Shown piece after piece: positions 63,744-64,000 of a DNA stretch of 64,000 nt. The stretch is from Methylophilus rhizosphaerae (GTDB lineage Bacteria > Pseudomonadota > Gammaproteobacteria > Burkholderiales > Methylophilaceae). Within the stretch, counting starts at the first letter, position 1; every line of letters starts with the position of its first letter. A program made the translations under genes and the position numbers. The stretch spans positions 186,001-250,000 of the forward strand of contig NZ_FNFX01000005.1 in the NCBI RefSeq assembly GCF_900100975.1, written 5' to 3'. The notes under the pieces were generated by a model, which worked only from the letters and a program-made list of their open reading frames with translations, had not been told where the DNA came from and searched no databases.

Positions 63744-64000
63744 TTATTTTTTCTTGGTCTCTTTAATGACCACCACTTCGTCTGCATAACGCACGCCCTT
63801 GCCTTTATATGGCTCAGGTGCACGGTAAGCACGAATCTGCGCAGCTACCTGACCAATCACTTGCTTGTTAGCGCCGGTCAAAATCACCTCTGTAGGTGTT
63901 GGTGTTTGCACAGTAATGCCTTCTGGCATTTTGTGGTTGATCGGATGGGAATAGCCCAATTCCAGGTTCAAGGTAGAACCTTGAGCGTTGGCCTTGTAAC
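63744..64000 (-). CDS. rplF: Ribosomal protein uL6, C-terminal part (runs off the window)
   Basis: The last 84 codons are visible. The frame continues to the window edge ('[20 protein letters not shown]'), so the true start lies beyond 64000. The second KH-like domain shows '[20 protein letters not shown]' and '[19 protein letters not shown]', typical of L6. Confidence 0.95.
   Translation of the reverse strand, partial: YKANAQGSTLNLELGYSHPINHKMPEGITVQTPTPTEVILTGANKQVIGQVAAQIRAYRAPEPYKGKGVRYADEVVVIKETKKK

Overview
The window reads as a contiguous stretch of a betaproteobacterial chromosome, by eye close to 50-55% GC. Three things point there: the run uvrD / BPSS1780-type membrane protein / type II homoserine kinase / DUF2782 protein / LOG protein / polA, infA sitting between secY and rpmJ, and the overall protein sequences. 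A methylotrophic Methylophilaceae-like member of the Nitrosomonadales is my best guess, but nothing here proves the family. I see no phage, insertion sequence, CRISPR array or rRNA.

Layout. 1-12832 (minus strand) is a nearly complete MSHA-type type IV pilus locus: mshE, mshG, one major pilin, mshC, mshD, mshO, mshP, mshQ, then after a hairpin mshI, a PilN-like mshI2, mshJ, mshK and the start of the secretin gene mshL, which runs off the left edge. The pilin gene has its own sigma-54 type promoter. 12921-13385 is trmL, followed by about 700 bp without a gene that looks like a dispersed repeat. 14087-22137 holds uvrD, the thrB cluster and polA. polA is preceded by a perfect 3 x 14 bp tandem repeat. 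22177-24329 carries a FlgO-family lipoprotein operon facing an XRE regulator, with two matching operator-like palindromes between them, and a small stress membrane protein. 24492-27624 holds a CinA-like protein, a YkgJ-type cysteine-cluster protein, lgt and an MFS carrier.

27716-34370 is an RND efflux operon (adaptor, pump, outer-membrane channel) with a divergent AcrR-type repressor. The two share a control region with two boxes of AcrR spacing lying over both promoters. 34464-41019 is housekeeping: dusB-fis, purH, purD, hemF and an M18 aminopeptidase. 41091-48305 holds an amino-acid permease, a c-type cytochrome, ilvD with a mutarotase, and cstA with ybdD. 48552-48937 holds a free-standing ANTAR protein with a sigma-54-like promoter and tRNA-Val(UAC).

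48956-54237 is the conserved radC-coaBC-dut-rpmB-rpmG group, interrupted between coaBC and dut by a TonB-dependent receptor that resembles the PQQ receptor YncD/PqqU of E. coli. 54306-57381 holds mscS-mgtE and a small thioredoxin-fold protein. 57447-64000 is the distal part of the spc and alpha ribosomal operons (rplF to rplQ, with secY, infA and rpoA), in which secY and rpsD start at TTG and infA at GTG.

The points most worth a second look are the PqqU-like insertion, the FlgO/XRE control region, the permuted MSHA locus with its sigma-54 pilin promoter, the ANTAR gene, the doubled AcrR boxes, the tandem repeat before polA and the structured element at 13390-13990.
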